This document shows positions 17,267 to 25,439 of a stretch of 52,822 nt of DNA, piece after piece. The stretch's first letter is position 1, and every line of letters starts with the position of its first letter. The notes under the pieces were generated by a model. The model did not search any database. It was not told the DNA's origin and saw only the letters and a list, made by a program, of their open reading frames with translations. The stretch covers positions 1-52,822 of the forward strand of contig JAOAIH010000011.1 of the NCBI GenBank assembly GCA_026414805.1. The letters are read 5' to 3'. This DNA is from Spirochaetota bacterium (GTDB lineage Bacteria; Spirochaetota; UBA4802; UB4802). Both the position numbers and the translations under genes were made by a program.

Positions 17267-17606
17267 GGTCCTTTCTCCAGAGAAGAAAATCGATAAACTG
17301 GTTTAATTGTGAAAGTTCTTCGTTGTTCAAACGTTTTATTTTATATATAAGCAAATATATTTTTTCATCAGAAATTTCATTACAATTATTTTCTGAAAGC
17401 GATTCCTCATCAAGAAAATATGAAACTGGTTTTTCAAGATAATTGGCAATTTCTTCAATTTGATGAAAATATACCCTTCTTTTACCTAATTCATAATTAG
17501 ACAATGCTGCCTGGGTAATGCCAAGCATTTTTGCAAGTTCAAGCTGTGTAATACCCTTTTCTTCACGGGCTAACTGTATCTTTTTCCCTATTTCTTTAAA
17601 TGCCAT
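17259..17606 (-). CDS. XRE-family helix-turn-helix regulator
   Basis: DNA-binding protein of 115 residues with an N-terminal Cro/C1-type HTH (about 6-60; GITQLELAKMLGITQAALSN holds the recognition helix) and an acidic C-terminal tail. It is coupled to the acyl-CoA dehydrogenase gene by an 8-bp overlap. The divergent promoter region contains a phased TATAACA array (17730-17769) that is the obvious candidate operator, so it may control both acyl-CoA dehydrogenase genes. The effector is unknown. Confidence 0.88.
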   Translation of the reverse strand: MAFKEIGKKIQLAREEKGITQLELAKMLGITQAALSNYELGKRRVYFHQIEEIANYLEKPVSYFLDEESLSENNCNEISDEKIYLLIYKIKRLNNEELSQLNQFIDFLLWRKDHE

Positions 17607-17721
17607 AATAATTTACTATTGAGCATTCAACTTGATGATATGTAACATTTTAAAATATCCAAAAATTATTCATAAATTCAGTAAAGCATATTTTTAATTA
17701 TTAAAAAATTCAAGAAATTCA

Positions 17722-17769
17722 TTGACAAATATAACAATTATAACAGAAATATAACAAAATGTTATATTT
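17722..17769. promoter_or_regulatory. Phased TATAACA operator array between XRE regulator and acyl-CoA dehydrogenase
   Basis: TATAACA occurs at 17730-17736, 17739-17745 and 17750-17756 and in inverse at 17760-17766, spaced 9, 11 and 10 bp, which puts all copies on one DNA face. The last two form a perfect inverted repeat with 10-bp arms (17747-17756, 17760-17769). A TTGACA at 17722-17727 lies at the edge. I infer a cooperative binding site for the adjacent XRE protein. The rest of 17607-17874 is AT-rich without a gene. Confidence 0.6.
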
Positions 17770-17874
17770 TGATTTAAACAATTACTATAAATTTAATTAT
17801 TTTGTGATGCGATAGTAACTTATGCAAACAAAAACAAGCTACAAAACAAAATAATATAATCTCTGGAGGCGTAT

Positions 17875-19122
17875 ATGTTTGATTTCATAATGACAGATGA
17901 GCAAATAAAATTGCGAGATGAGGCACGAGATTTTGTAAAATGGGTCCCACGTGAAATGATTCTGGATATGGATGCAGAAAAGATTCATTTTCCAAAAGAA
18001 TTTTTAAAAGAAGCCGGGAGGAGGAATCTTTTAGGAATACGTTTGCCAAAACAATATGGTGGCAGAGGGCTCAAATGGGTAGATGATTGTATCGTAGCAG
18101 AAGAAATAGGTGTTGCCAGTTATTCTCTGGCATGTTTGTGGGGTGTAGGTGCCGATATTGTATGCGAGGCGATAGTTGAATTTGGCAATGAGGAATTAAA
18201 ACAAGAAGTTGTTGTTCCCCTTCTCAAGGGTGATGTATATGCAGCAGAGTGTTTGACTGAACCGCGAGGCGGGTCAGATTTTTTTGGTGCAACAACTATC
18301 GCCAAAAAAGATGGAAGTGATTGGATAATTACTGGCCAAAAGCGATTTATAGTTGGTGCAGAAGGTGCTGACTGGTTTATGGTATATGCCGTAACAAATC
18401 CAGAAGGAAAGCCACATGAGCGCCTTACCTGTTTTATGGTTCCCAGAACAAGAGGTGTTGAAACAAAGTATATCTATGGGTTGATGGGAGTACGCGGTGG
18501 CGGTGCTGGAAGATTAATTTTAAATGAGGTAAGAGTACCAGAACGATATGCATTAAATGGCATCAATGGTGGTTTTGATGTGTTTGTAAAAAATATGATA
18601 CCTGAACGATTAGGAACAGCAGCAATGACAATAGGCAGTGTTAGACCAGCTGTGGAAATAGCTACACGGTATACATCAATGCGAAAAGCATTTGGTCAAC
18701 CTATTGCTAATTTTGAAGCTGTTGGATTCAAAGTAGCCGATAGTGTGATGCTTCTTGATGCAACACGGTCATTGGTATATAGTACCGCTTTGGCAATAGA
18801 TTCGGGTAAAGTTCATCCCGGAAGAATCAGAAGAATGGTATCAGAATCAAAGAAGTTTGTAACTGAATCCGCCTGGACTATTGCCAATAATTGTATGCAG
18901 GTTATGGGAGGTATTGGTTATACAAACGTTTATCCTATTGAAAGGATTGTGCGTGACATTCGCCTTTCAATGATATGGGTTGGCACTAACGAAATAATGG
19001 ATCTAATTATTCAAAATGAATGGTACAAAGAATATTTCAAAGTAATTTCTAAAGAAAATATTCGTGATGTTGAACAGGATGCACCAGGTGCTGATCAGAT
19101 AGAGGAAAAAGTATACGAATAA
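17875..19122 (+). CDS. Acyl-CoA dehydrogenase, long-chain/isovaleryl-like type
   Basis: FAD enzyme of 415 residues. Motifs: ECLTEPRGGSDF, RKAFGQPIANFE and IWVGTNEIMDLII. The last has Val where short- and medium-chain enzymes carry the catalytic Glu; in long-chain and isovaleryl-CoA enzymes that position is Gly or Ala and the base lies in another helix. A Glu in AVEIATRY lies near that alternative place, but I cannot confirm it by structure. Strong GGAGG before the start. It is transcribed divergently from the XRE-acyl-CoA dehydrogenase pair and ends at a strong hairpin. It may be part of fatty or branched-chain acid oxidation. Confidence 0.88.
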   Translation: MFDFIMTDEQIKLRDEARDFVKWVPREMILDMDAEKIHFPKEFLKEAGRRNLLGIRLPKQYGGRGLKWVDDCIVAEEIGVASYSLACLWGVGADIVCEAIVEFGNEELKQEVVVPLLKGDVYAAECLTEPRGGSDFFGATTIAKKDGSDWIITGQKRFIVGAEGADWFMVYAVTNPEGKPHERLTCFMVPRTRGVETKYIYGLMGVRGGGAGRLILNEVRVPERYALNGINGGFDVFVKNMIPERLGTAAMTIGSVRPAVEIATRYTSMRKAFGQPIANFEAVGFKVADSVMLLDATRSLVYSTALAIDSGKVHPGRIRRMVSESKKFVTESAWTIANNCMQVMGGIGYTNVYPIERIVRDIRLSMIWVGTNEIMDLIIQNEWYKEYFKVISKENIRDVEQDAPGADQIEEKVYE

Positions 19123-19135
19123 AAATAATATAAAT

Positions 19136-19174
19136 TGTGTAGCTATCTCTGTTCAACGCAGTGATAGCTACACA
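19136..19174. terminator. Bidirectional hairpin terminator
   Basis: Inverted repeat TGTGTAGCTATC (19136-19147) / GATAGCTACACA (19163-19174), extended by CTG/CAG past one mismatch, with a loop of about 7 bases. It lies exactly between two convergent genes and is AT-rich on both flanks, so it can end both transcripts. Its stem contains AGCTATC, part of the word overrepresented in this window. Confidence 0.75.
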
Positions 19175-19178
19175 TATA

Positions 19179-20780
19179 TTATAATTCATCGTTTATCATA
19201 CTAATCAATTCACGTACATCTTCTATATCATGTTCTACTTGATTCCAGTTAATTCGCCTACCCTCCTCTTTTGCTTTTTTATACCGCATCTTTAATGTTG
19301 CAAGCATCTGCGATATTATGTCAATTTCAGATTCTATGTTATCAGCTCTTTCTATAGGGCTGTATTGTGCATATTCAGATTTTAACGTGTCACAATCGAT
19401 TATCTCTCCCCAATGTGGTACATACACTGTGTAACCAAATCTGTTGCGGACTTCATCTGCAAAAGCTGTTGATGCTTTTTCTTCACCATGTATCACAAAA
19501 ACCTTAAGAGCAGGGTTTTTAATATGGCTCATCCACTCTAGCAAGCCCTCTTTATCAGCATGTGCTGAAAATCCGCCAATAGTGTATATTTTGGCTCGTA
19601 CAGCTACATTTTCGCCATAAATTTTTACAAGTTGTGCACCATCGATAATTCTACGACCCAATGTGCCTTCGGCCTGATATCCAACAAATACAACTGAAGA
19701 CTCGGGCTTGTACAGGTTATTTAAAAGATGATGTTTGATTCTTCCTGCAGTGCACATACCGCTTGCTGCAATGATTATCGCACCCTTTGCATTAGTATTT
19801 AACCACTTAGATTCTTCCACCGTCTGTACAAAATGAAGATTAGGAAAATCAAGAGGGCTATCGCCTGATTTAAGAAGTGATTTCATTTCATCATCAAAAC
19901 AATCCTGGTTATTCATGAATATCTCAGTAGCTGATGTTGCAAGTGGTGAATCCAAATATACCGGTATTGGAGGTATTTCCCCTTTTTTTACAAGTTGCGC
20001 TATTGTATACAAAATTTCTTGAGTTCGTTCTATAGCAAATGCTGGAATAATAATATTACCTTTCTTATTATATGAATCAAGTATAACATGTTTTAATTCA
20101 TTATAGGTATCTTCTTTACTTTTATGCAATCTGTCACCATATGTTGATTCAATAAGAAGAATATCAGCATACTCTGGAAGTTCAGGGTCTTTAATTATGG
20201 CCTGATTTTTTTGCCCAATATCACCGGAAAAAACAATAACTTTCTCTTTAGAATTATCTTGTATATGCATTTCAATAAACGAAGAGCCTAATATGTGTCC
20301 GGCATCGTTAAATCGTACTTTAATTTGAGGGTGAATGGATATTGTATCATGATAGTTAACTGGATTGAAATATTGTAAACATTGTTCTGCATCTTCTGAA
20401 GTGTATATGGGTTGGATAAATTCACGACCAAGTTTTTTTCTTTTTTTGTTTATTATCTCTGCATCCTGTTCTTGAATTCGGGCACTATCTGGCAACATTA
20501 TTGTGGCTAATTGACAGGTTGCTTTTGTTGCATAGATTGGTTTTCTGAATCCTTCTTTTACAAGTTTAGGAATAAGCCCACTATGGTCAATATGTGCATG
20601 GGTAAGAAGTAAGCAATCTATCTGTGGTGGAGCATATATAAGGTTTAAGTAATTGCGTTCACGTAGTTCCCTTGTACCTTGAAACATCCCGCAATCAACC
20701 ATAACGGTAAAATTGCTACTTTTAACAATAAATGATGAACCCGTAACTGTACGTGCACCACCAACAAATTCAATTTTCAT
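19179..20780 (-). CDS. Metallo-beta-lactamase/beta-CASP RNA-processing exonuclease-like protein
   Basis: Protein of 533 residues of the CPSF73/YSH1-like MBL family with beta-CASP and RMMBL parts. Near the N-terminus FVGGARTVTGSS and VDCGMFQG are followed by the zinc motif THAHIDHSG; later STYGDR, the beta-CASP region, SGMCTAGRIKHH, GYQAEGTLGR, SAHADKEG and the late VIHGEEKA. The C-terminal 70 residues are helical and charged. Relatives degrade or trim RNA. A start at 20813 would overlap the ABC gene by 17 bp, but ATG 20780 has AAGGA eight bases upstream and begins the typical MKIEF sequence, so I choose it. Confidence 0.85.
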   Translation of the reverse strand: MKIEFVGGARTVTGSSFIVKSSNFTVMVDCGMFQGTRELRERNYLNLIYAPPQIDCLLLTHAHIDHSGLIPKLVKEGFRKPIYATKATCQLATIMLPDSARIQEQDAEIINKKRKKLGREFIQPIYTSEDAEQCLQYFNPVNYHDTISIHPQIKVRFNDAGHILGSSFIEMHIQDNSKEKVIVFSGDIGQKNQAIIKDPELPEYADILLIESTYGDRLHKSKEDTYNELKHVILDSYNKKGNIIIPAFAIERTQEILYTIAQLVKKGEIPPIPVYLDSPLATSATEIFMNNQDCFDDEMKSLLKSGDSPLDFPNLHFVQTVEESKWLNTNAKGAIIIAASGMCTAGRIKHHLLNNLYKPESSVVFVGYQAEGTLGRRIIDGAQLVKIYGENVAVRAKIYTIGGFSAHADKEGLLEWMSHIKNPALKVFVIHGEEKASTAFADEVRNRFGYTVYVPHWGEIIDCDTLKSEYAQYSPIERADNIESEIDIISQMLATLKMRYKKAKEEGRRINWNQVEHDIEDVRELISMINDEL

Positions 20781-20796
20781 ATTATTTTCCTTAAAA

Positions 20797-21516
20797 TTAT
20801 ATTCTGACATCACTCTGTATCATACCATCGATAAGTGTAATTACTCGCTGGGTTTTTGATGCTATATACTGATCGTGTGTAACAATAACCACTGTAGTAC
20901 CCGTCTCATGACAACTTTTAAATAATAAATCAATTAATAAATCCGAGTTTTTTCTATCTAAATTACCTGTTGGTTCATCAGCTAGTATAATGTCAGGATG
21001 TGTAATGAGAGCACGAGCTACGGCAATACGCTGACATTCACCACCAGATAATTCAGCAGGTTTGTGATGAGCTCTATCGGCTATTCCAAAATGGTCTAAT
21101 AATTCTAATGCCTTCTTTTTTGCTTTTTTTGTAGGTTGGCGCATAATCAGAAGAGGCATCATAGTATTTTCAAGGGCAGTAAATTCAGGCATTAAATTAT
21201 GCATTTGAAAAATAAAACCAATATGAGCATTCCTGAAAGAAGATAGATCATCATATGAATAAGGTGCAATATCCTGATGCAATATCTGTACACTGCCTCC
21301 TTGAAATGTATCAAGGCAACCAATAATATGGAGCAGTGTTGATTTACCTGCACCCGATGGACCCATGATAGAAACTATCTCCCCTTTATTAATACTTATA
21401 CTAACATTTTTAAGGACAGTTAACGAACTGCTGCCATATCCATACTGTTTTAGTAAATTATCAGTTTTAATTACTATATTTTCAGAATATGTTTGTTGAA
21501 TCATTGTACTATCCAT
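20797..21516 (-). CDS. lolD: LolD-like ABC transporter ATP-binding protein
   Basis: ATPase of 239 residues of the MacB/LolD class. Walker A GPSGAGKST, Q-loop FIFQMHNLMPEFTALEN, signature LSGGECQRIAVARAL, Walker B IILADEPTGNLD and the switch histidine in VIVTHD are all present. It follows the permease gene by 5 bp, so together they should form the LolCDE-type complex that releases lipoproteins from the inner membrane. The E/LLxDD details that separate LolD from related peptide exporters were not tested. Confidence 0.85.
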   Translation of the reverse strand: MDSTMIQQTYSENIVIKTDNLLKQYGYGSSSLTVLKNVSISINKGEIVSIMGPSGAGKSTLLHIIGCLDTFQGGSVQILHQDIAPYSYDDLSSFRNAHIGFIFQMHNLMPEFTALENTMMPLLIMRQPTKKAKKKALELLDHFGIADRAHHKPAELSGGECQRIAVARALITHPDIILADEPTGNLDRKNSDLLIDLLFKSCHETGTTVVIVTHDQYIASKTQRVITLIDGMIQSDVRI

Positions 21517-21521
21517 TACGT

Positions 21522-22826
21522 TTATTCATATCGAATTGACTCAACAGGATGCAATCGTGATGCATGCCATGATGGCAATATAGCAGCAACTGTAGCAATA
21601 AAGATTGCAAGTATAGCAACAAGCATAACAAATTCCGGTTGAATCTGAGTGGGGAGCGAATCTATATAATATACATTTTTTGGTATCAAAGAAACAGGAT
21701 AAAATATACCAAGATCAAATGTGATATAAATCCATGACATTAAACCATTAATAACACCTTCAACCCAGTGAATGATTGCCTCTAAATTTATTGCTGTTAC
21801 CAGTCCTGTAATAACCCCAATTATTGCACCAATCAGTCCAATAAAAAATCCTTCCAGAATAAAAATTATCATTATTGAGTATGGTTGTGCTCCCATTGCT
21901 TTTAAAATGCCAATAGCTTTTCGTTTTTCCATAACCACCATTACCAAAGTACCCATAATAGTGAATGAAGCCGAAATAATTACTAAAAAAAGGATTATTG
22001 TCATAATAAGTTTTTCTAATTTCAATGCATAAAATAGATTCTGGTTTTGCTGTTCTGCAGTTATTACCTGATAGTCATACCCAATAATTCCCTGGATAAT
22101 TGACGAAACTTTATCCATATCGTACACATCATGAAGTTTTAATCCAAGACCGCTAATTATATTACCAATACCAAATAAATTTTGAGACTGTGTAAGAGTC
22201 ATGAGAATAAGTTTTGTGTCAAAATCATAATACCCTGTCTTAAAGAAAGCAGCAATTCTGTATCTACCAATTCCAGGCGTTATTCCTTCACGTGCTGTCA
22301 ACCTACCCTTTGGGACAATGATTTCAATGTAATCTCCCAACCTCAGATTATAATTGAAAGCCATCTCTTCACCAATAGCAATTGCGTTGGTGCTTTTAAA
22401 TTCTTTATCGCCTGCAGTGATAAATTTTGTTACATCTTGTGGAACTTCACCAGGTTTGCCATATCCACGGATGGCTACCGGGAAAATATATGATTTAACA
22501 CGCACCAGCCCCTGCCCCTGGACAAATGGCAATATGGTTTTGATGTGTGCAACATTTTTAATTTTGTTCGATAGCTCATTGTAATTTGGTATTCCCTCAC
22601 TATCGGTATCAGCATAGTAACGGCTTATTGTGACATGTGCATCGACATCAAGAATTTTATCGCGTATTTGACTTTGGAAGCCGGTCATTACAGACATCAC
22701 TACAATTAACACAAACACTCCAATGGCAACAATGAATATGGAGAGAAATGTATTGAACGAAATAAACCCCTGAGATTTTTTAGCTTTGAGATATCGCCAG
22801 CCAATAAAAAGCTCAAACAAATGCAT
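21522..22826 (-). CDS. LolC/LolE-family lipoprotein-releasing permease
   Basis: Inner-membrane permease of 434 residues. It has one N-terminal helix (about 20-45, FLSIFIVAIGVFVLIVVMSV), a large periplasmic MacB-like domain (about 46-265) and three C-terminal helices (about 270-300, 315-345, 400-420), ending in ASRLHPVESIRYE, the classic FtsX/LolC ending. Only one permease gene is present, so the complex may be a homodimer (LolF-like) or its partner lies elsewhere. It is upstream of and co-directional with the ATPase gene. Confidence 0.87.
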   Translation of the reverse strand: MHLFELFIGWRYLKAKKSQGFISFNTFLSIFIVAIGVFVLIVVMSVMTGFQSQIRDKILDVDAHVTISRYYADTDSEGIPNYNELSNKIKNVAHIKTILPFVQGQGLVRVKSYIFPVAIRGYGKPGEVPQDVTKFITAGDKEFKSTNAIAIGEEMAFNYNLRLGDYIEIIVPKGRLTAREGITPGIGRYRIAAFFKTGYYDFDTKLILMTLTQSQNLFGIGNIISGLGLKLHDVYDMDKVSSIIQGIIGYDYQVITAEQQNQNLFYALKLEKLIMTIILFLVIISASFTIMGTLVMVVMEKRKAIGILKAMGAQPYSIMIIFILEGFFIGLIGAIIGVITGLVTAINLEAIIHWVEGVINGLMSWIYITFDLGIFYPVSLIPKNVYYIDSLPTQIQPEFVMLVAILAIFIATVAAILPSWHASRLHPVESIRYE

Positions 22827-22917
22827 AGTAAATCCTTTTGATAAAAGTTTTTACGAATGTATTTGCTAATTTTATTTTGTCAATTAGTTATAGATAAAGT
22901 TACGAGTTATTTGTTTA

Positions 22918-23295
22918 TTATTTACTACTTAACTGTTCATATAGTGTTTTTGCTAGTCCAAAATTTGCAGTTTTTGACATCTGGAGGGCATATTCATTAT
23001 ACAACATATCCTCAAATATTTCCTGAGCCATTCCACCATAGAGCAAATCGTTCTCTTTGTGGAGAGTTTTCCGCATCTCTTTCAGCATCTGGTAAACAAA
23101 TAACGACTCCATTTCAATACATACATCCATTAGCTTTTTATCAACAGGTTTTTCACTTTGTTTTGCAATTGCATCATTGAGCATTGATTTGAATTCTGTA
23201 GATTTGCCTTGTAGCTTTTGCTCTATATATTTTTGTCTGTTAATTGAATTAACCGTTTTTTGGTTATCAATAATATTATTTATTGTTGTATCCAT
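22918..23295 (-). CDS. flgJ: FlgJ N-terminal-type rod-binding protein
   Basis: Flagellar rod-capping protein of 125 residues corresponding only to the N-terminal half of enterobacterial FlgJ: MESLFVYQMLKEMRKT and GGMAQEIFEDMLYNEYAL are the family pattern. The muramidase domain of FlgJ is absent, as in many bacteria where a separate hydrolase opens the wall. A TTG start at 23313 would overlap flgI, but ATG 23295 has GAGG five bases before it. It is the last gene of the flgG-flgA-flgH-flgI-flgJ run. Confidence 0.85.
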   Translation of the reverse strand: MDTTINNIIDNQKTVNSINRQKYIEQKLQGKSTEFKSMLNDAIAKQSEKPVDKKLMDVCIEMESLFVYQMLKEMRKTLHKENDLLYGGMAQEIFEDMLYNEYALQMSKTANFGLAKTLYEQLSSK

Positions 23296-23302
23296 ACAAA
23301 CC

Positions 23303-24295
23303 TCACTGCACAATTAACTCAGCATGAAGGCATCCTGCCTGCTTCATTGCCTTTAAAATAGCAATAATATCCTGAGTGCTCATACCAATATAATTTAACG
23401 AATCAACAAGGTCTTTTACTGTTGCTGCATCTTTCAGTAAATACATGCTCCCCTTTTTACGTGTTTCTTCTATTGTAATTGTTATGCCCTGCTTACTTAT
23501 TACAGCCTGAGAAACACGAATATCACCACCCATAACGATAGTACCATTGCGTTCATTAATAACAACACGCGCACTATATACAGGAACAATTTCAATATTT
23601 TCAACTTCAGCAATAAAATCGGTAGCAGAAACATTTTGTGGAATAGTACACTGTATGAAACCCTTATCAATAAGTGGTTGCGAATCTGGATATTTTTTTT
23701 CTATGGCAGTTTTAATTTCCCTTGCAACAGAAAAATCAAAATTTAAAAGTGAAAATCGTATTTTTCCATCTTTAACAATCTCAGGTAAGATTTCTTTTTC
23801 AACAATACCACCAGAAACTATCCTACCTATTGTTCCCCCTTTACGCTTATCACCGGCAATGGAAACAACACCCTGTGCCACTACATAAGTAATATCATCA
23901 GCACCCTTTAATGCTGATTGTAATAGCACACCATTTTCAAGTGATTTTGCATCACCAATGGAAGAAACAGTTACATCTATTCTATCACCAACTCGCACAT
24001 ACGGTGGAAGGGTTGCAGTTACAAGTACCGCAGCAATATTTTTTGAATTAATATTTTCATCATTAAGCCCAAGATTCTTTAATACATTTGAAAGCGAGCT
24101 CTGTGTTAATTTAACTTTACTATCGCCTGTACCCTGCAATCCTATAACAAGGCCATACCCATATACTTGATTTTCTTTCAGCCCATCAATTGTTACCAGA
24201 TCTTTAATTTTTACTGGTACTTCAGCTTCAAGAGATGTTGCACAAAATATAATAACTACTATCACATACCATATTTTTAATGAAAAGTGTTTCAT
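23303..24295 (-). CDS. flgI: Flagellar P-ring protein FlgI
   Basis: Periplasmic P-ring protein of 330 residues with a signal peptide (about 1-25). Recognisable stretches are the conserved N-terminal region LVTIDGLKENQVYGYGLVIG, LPPYVRVGDRIDVTVSS, RVVINERNGTIVMGGDIRVS and the C-terminal ATVKDLVDSLNYIGMSTQDIIAILKAMKQAG (given here in parts: KDLVDSLNYIG, IAILKAMKQAG). It overlaps flgH by 4 bp (ATGA type). P-ring genes are absent from Treponema and Borrelia but kept in Leptospira, which is part of my taxonomic guess. Confidence 0.93.
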   Translation of the reverse strand: MKHFSLKIWYVIVVIIFCATSLEAEVPVKIKDLVTIDGLKENQVYGYGLVIGLQGTGDSKVKLTQSSLSNVLKNLGLNDENINSKNIAAVLVTATLPPYVRVGDRIDVTVSSIGDAKSLENGVLLQSALKGADDITYVVAQGVVSIAGDKRKGGTIGRIVSGGIVEKEILPEIVKDGKIRFSLLNFDFSVAREIKTAIEKKYPDSQPLIDKGFIQCTIPQNVSATDFIAEVENIEIVPVYSARVVINERNGTIVMGGDIRVSQAVISKQGITITIEETRKKGSMYLLKDAATVKDLVDSLNYIGMSTQDIIAILKAMKQAGCLHAELIVQ

Positions 24296-24918
24296 TGCTG
24301 TGTTAACTCACCTAAAATTCTTTGAAGATATTGAATTATGATCTGTTGTTTTTCCTGCTCGGTCAATGCTGATGAAGCTGTTTCACCTTCTTTCAATGGC
24401 GGTCGAGTTATCTGCACACCCTCTTTGATACCCTGTATCTGCAAAACCAAATTTGCAATATCGCTTGAATTAATTGTGCCACCCTTTATAGCTGCAGGGT
24501 TAACGATGCCAGCAACGTTGAAAACAGTTGTTACACCACTAAATGAAAACGTTTTGGTACCTGCAATTCTGAAGTTACCATTGTCAAGGCGTTGCTGCAC
24601 TGTTGCTGCAATATACAGCGCAATATTACCGCGATGCTGTAGATTTGTGCTGTTATTCTTTGTTGCTTTTTTATTTGCATTTACCTGTGGCAGAAATGGC
24701 GTGATGTTGCCATCCGGGCTTGAAGTGACCGTAAACGAATCGTTATTAGCAAGTGTCAGCGTAAAGCGCATTTGCGAAATATCTGTTATTGCTACTGTAA
24801 AAATATCGCCTACCTTTATGGTATCCTGTGCAGTGTAAATATTTTTGTCTCTCCAGATTGTATCAGCATACAAAGATGGAACAATCACCAGAGCTATCGC
24901 CAACAAATATTTTTTCAT
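24292..24918 (-). CDS. flgH: Flagellar L-ring-like protein FlgH, without lipobox
   Basis: FlgH-family protein of 208 residues. The DTIKVGDIFTVAITDI segment, repeated beta-rich GNFRIAGTKTFSF and the C-terminal GIVNPAAI...SSDIANLVLQI pattern match the family. Unlike typical FlgH, which is an outer-membrane lipoprotein, the signal peptide (about 1-18, ending SLYA-D) has no cysteine, so it should be cut by signal peptidase I and be a soluble periplasmic ring protein. ATG 24918 overlaps the flgA stop in an ATGA junction; the GTG at 24927 is rejected. It lies in flgG-A-H-I-J order. Confidence 0.85.
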   Translation of the reverse strand: MKKYLLAIALVIVPSLYADTIWRDKNIYTAQDTIKVGDIFTVAITDISQMRFTLTLANNDSFTVTSSPDGNITPFLPQVNANKKATKNNSTNLQHRGNIALYIAATVQQRLDNGNFRIAGTKTFSFSGVTTVFNVAGIVNPAAIKGGTINSSDIANLVLQIQGIKEGVQITRPPLKEGETASSALTEQEKQQIIIQYLQRILGELTQQ

Positions 24919-25439
24919 AGATAACACTCTATACTATTATTACCAATTTTACCAATGACAGTTTTACCATTAAATAATGAAATTTTTATTTCGTCACCGG
25001 TTTTTCCACTTTGTAGTGCTTTACCTGTCATTTCTATCACTATTGATTTTTTAATTAGCCTGACAGTAACCACATCACCTTTAGCTACTATTAATTCATT
25101 TAAAATTGGCGATAGCTCCTTTGAAGAGCTATCGGGTATCAAGAAAACCTCAGGCTTTACCAGCTTGACTGCACTTCCGTTAACAATAGCAAGACCGCTT
25201 ACAACATTTTTTAATGATTGATACACTTCATTTCGAGTAATATATCCGTCTTTGAGTGCATCGTTAGTTATATTTACTTTTTTTACTGCTTCAGCTTCAT
25301 CACCATCTACTATCGCAATATCATCAACTGTAACTATTTCTTTAGCTAAAATAGTTGATTTTAAATACACCACTACATCTGCATACAACAACGAATGTGC
25401 AAAAAATATAATGAGCGTTAATAATAGTATCCTATTCAT
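24915..25439 (-). CDS. flgA: Flagellar P-ring assembly chaperone FlgA
   Basis: Periplasmic chaperone of 174 residues with a signal peptide (about 1-20). The SAF-like domain and the terminal thickening typical of FlgA are seen: KGDVVTVRLIKKSIVIEMTG and ALQSGKTGDEIKISLFNGKT, ending GKIGNNSIECYL. It helps FlgI form the P ring. The gene starts at the last base of flgG and overlaps flgH by 4 bp, so the operon is tightly coupled. A 9-bp inverted repeat (25110-25134) lies inside the coding sequence. Confidence 0.87.
   Translation of the reverse strand: MNRILLLTLIIFFAHSLLYADVVVYLKSTILAKEIVTVDDIAIVDGDEAEAVKKVNITNDALKDGYITRNEVYQSLKNVVSGLAIVNGSAVKLVKPEVFLIPDSSSKELSPILNELIVAKGDVVTVRLIKKSIVIEMTGKALQSGKTGDEIKISLFNGKTVIGKIGNNSIECYL
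25109..25134. repeat. Inverted pair of the GAGCTATCG word inside flgA
   Basis: CGATAGCTC (25110-25118) and GAGCTATCG (25126-25134) form a perfect 9-bp inverted repeat with a 7-base loop within the flgA coding region. The first copy extends to the full 10-base GCGATAGCTC word (25109-25118) that recurs across the window at 4620, 7373, 15518, 24891, 41266 and 44098. Confidence 0.6.

Noticed and set aside
20778-20813. Upstream start (20813) of the beta-CASP nuclease
   Set aside because: It would overlap the ABC gene and lacks a ribosome-binding site; ATG 20780 has AAGGA at a good distance and starts the conserved sequence.
24338-24838. Plus-strand frame of 166 codons opposite flgH
   Set aside because: Antisense to a gene with clear family motifs; Cys/Val/Pro-rich content typical of mirror frames.
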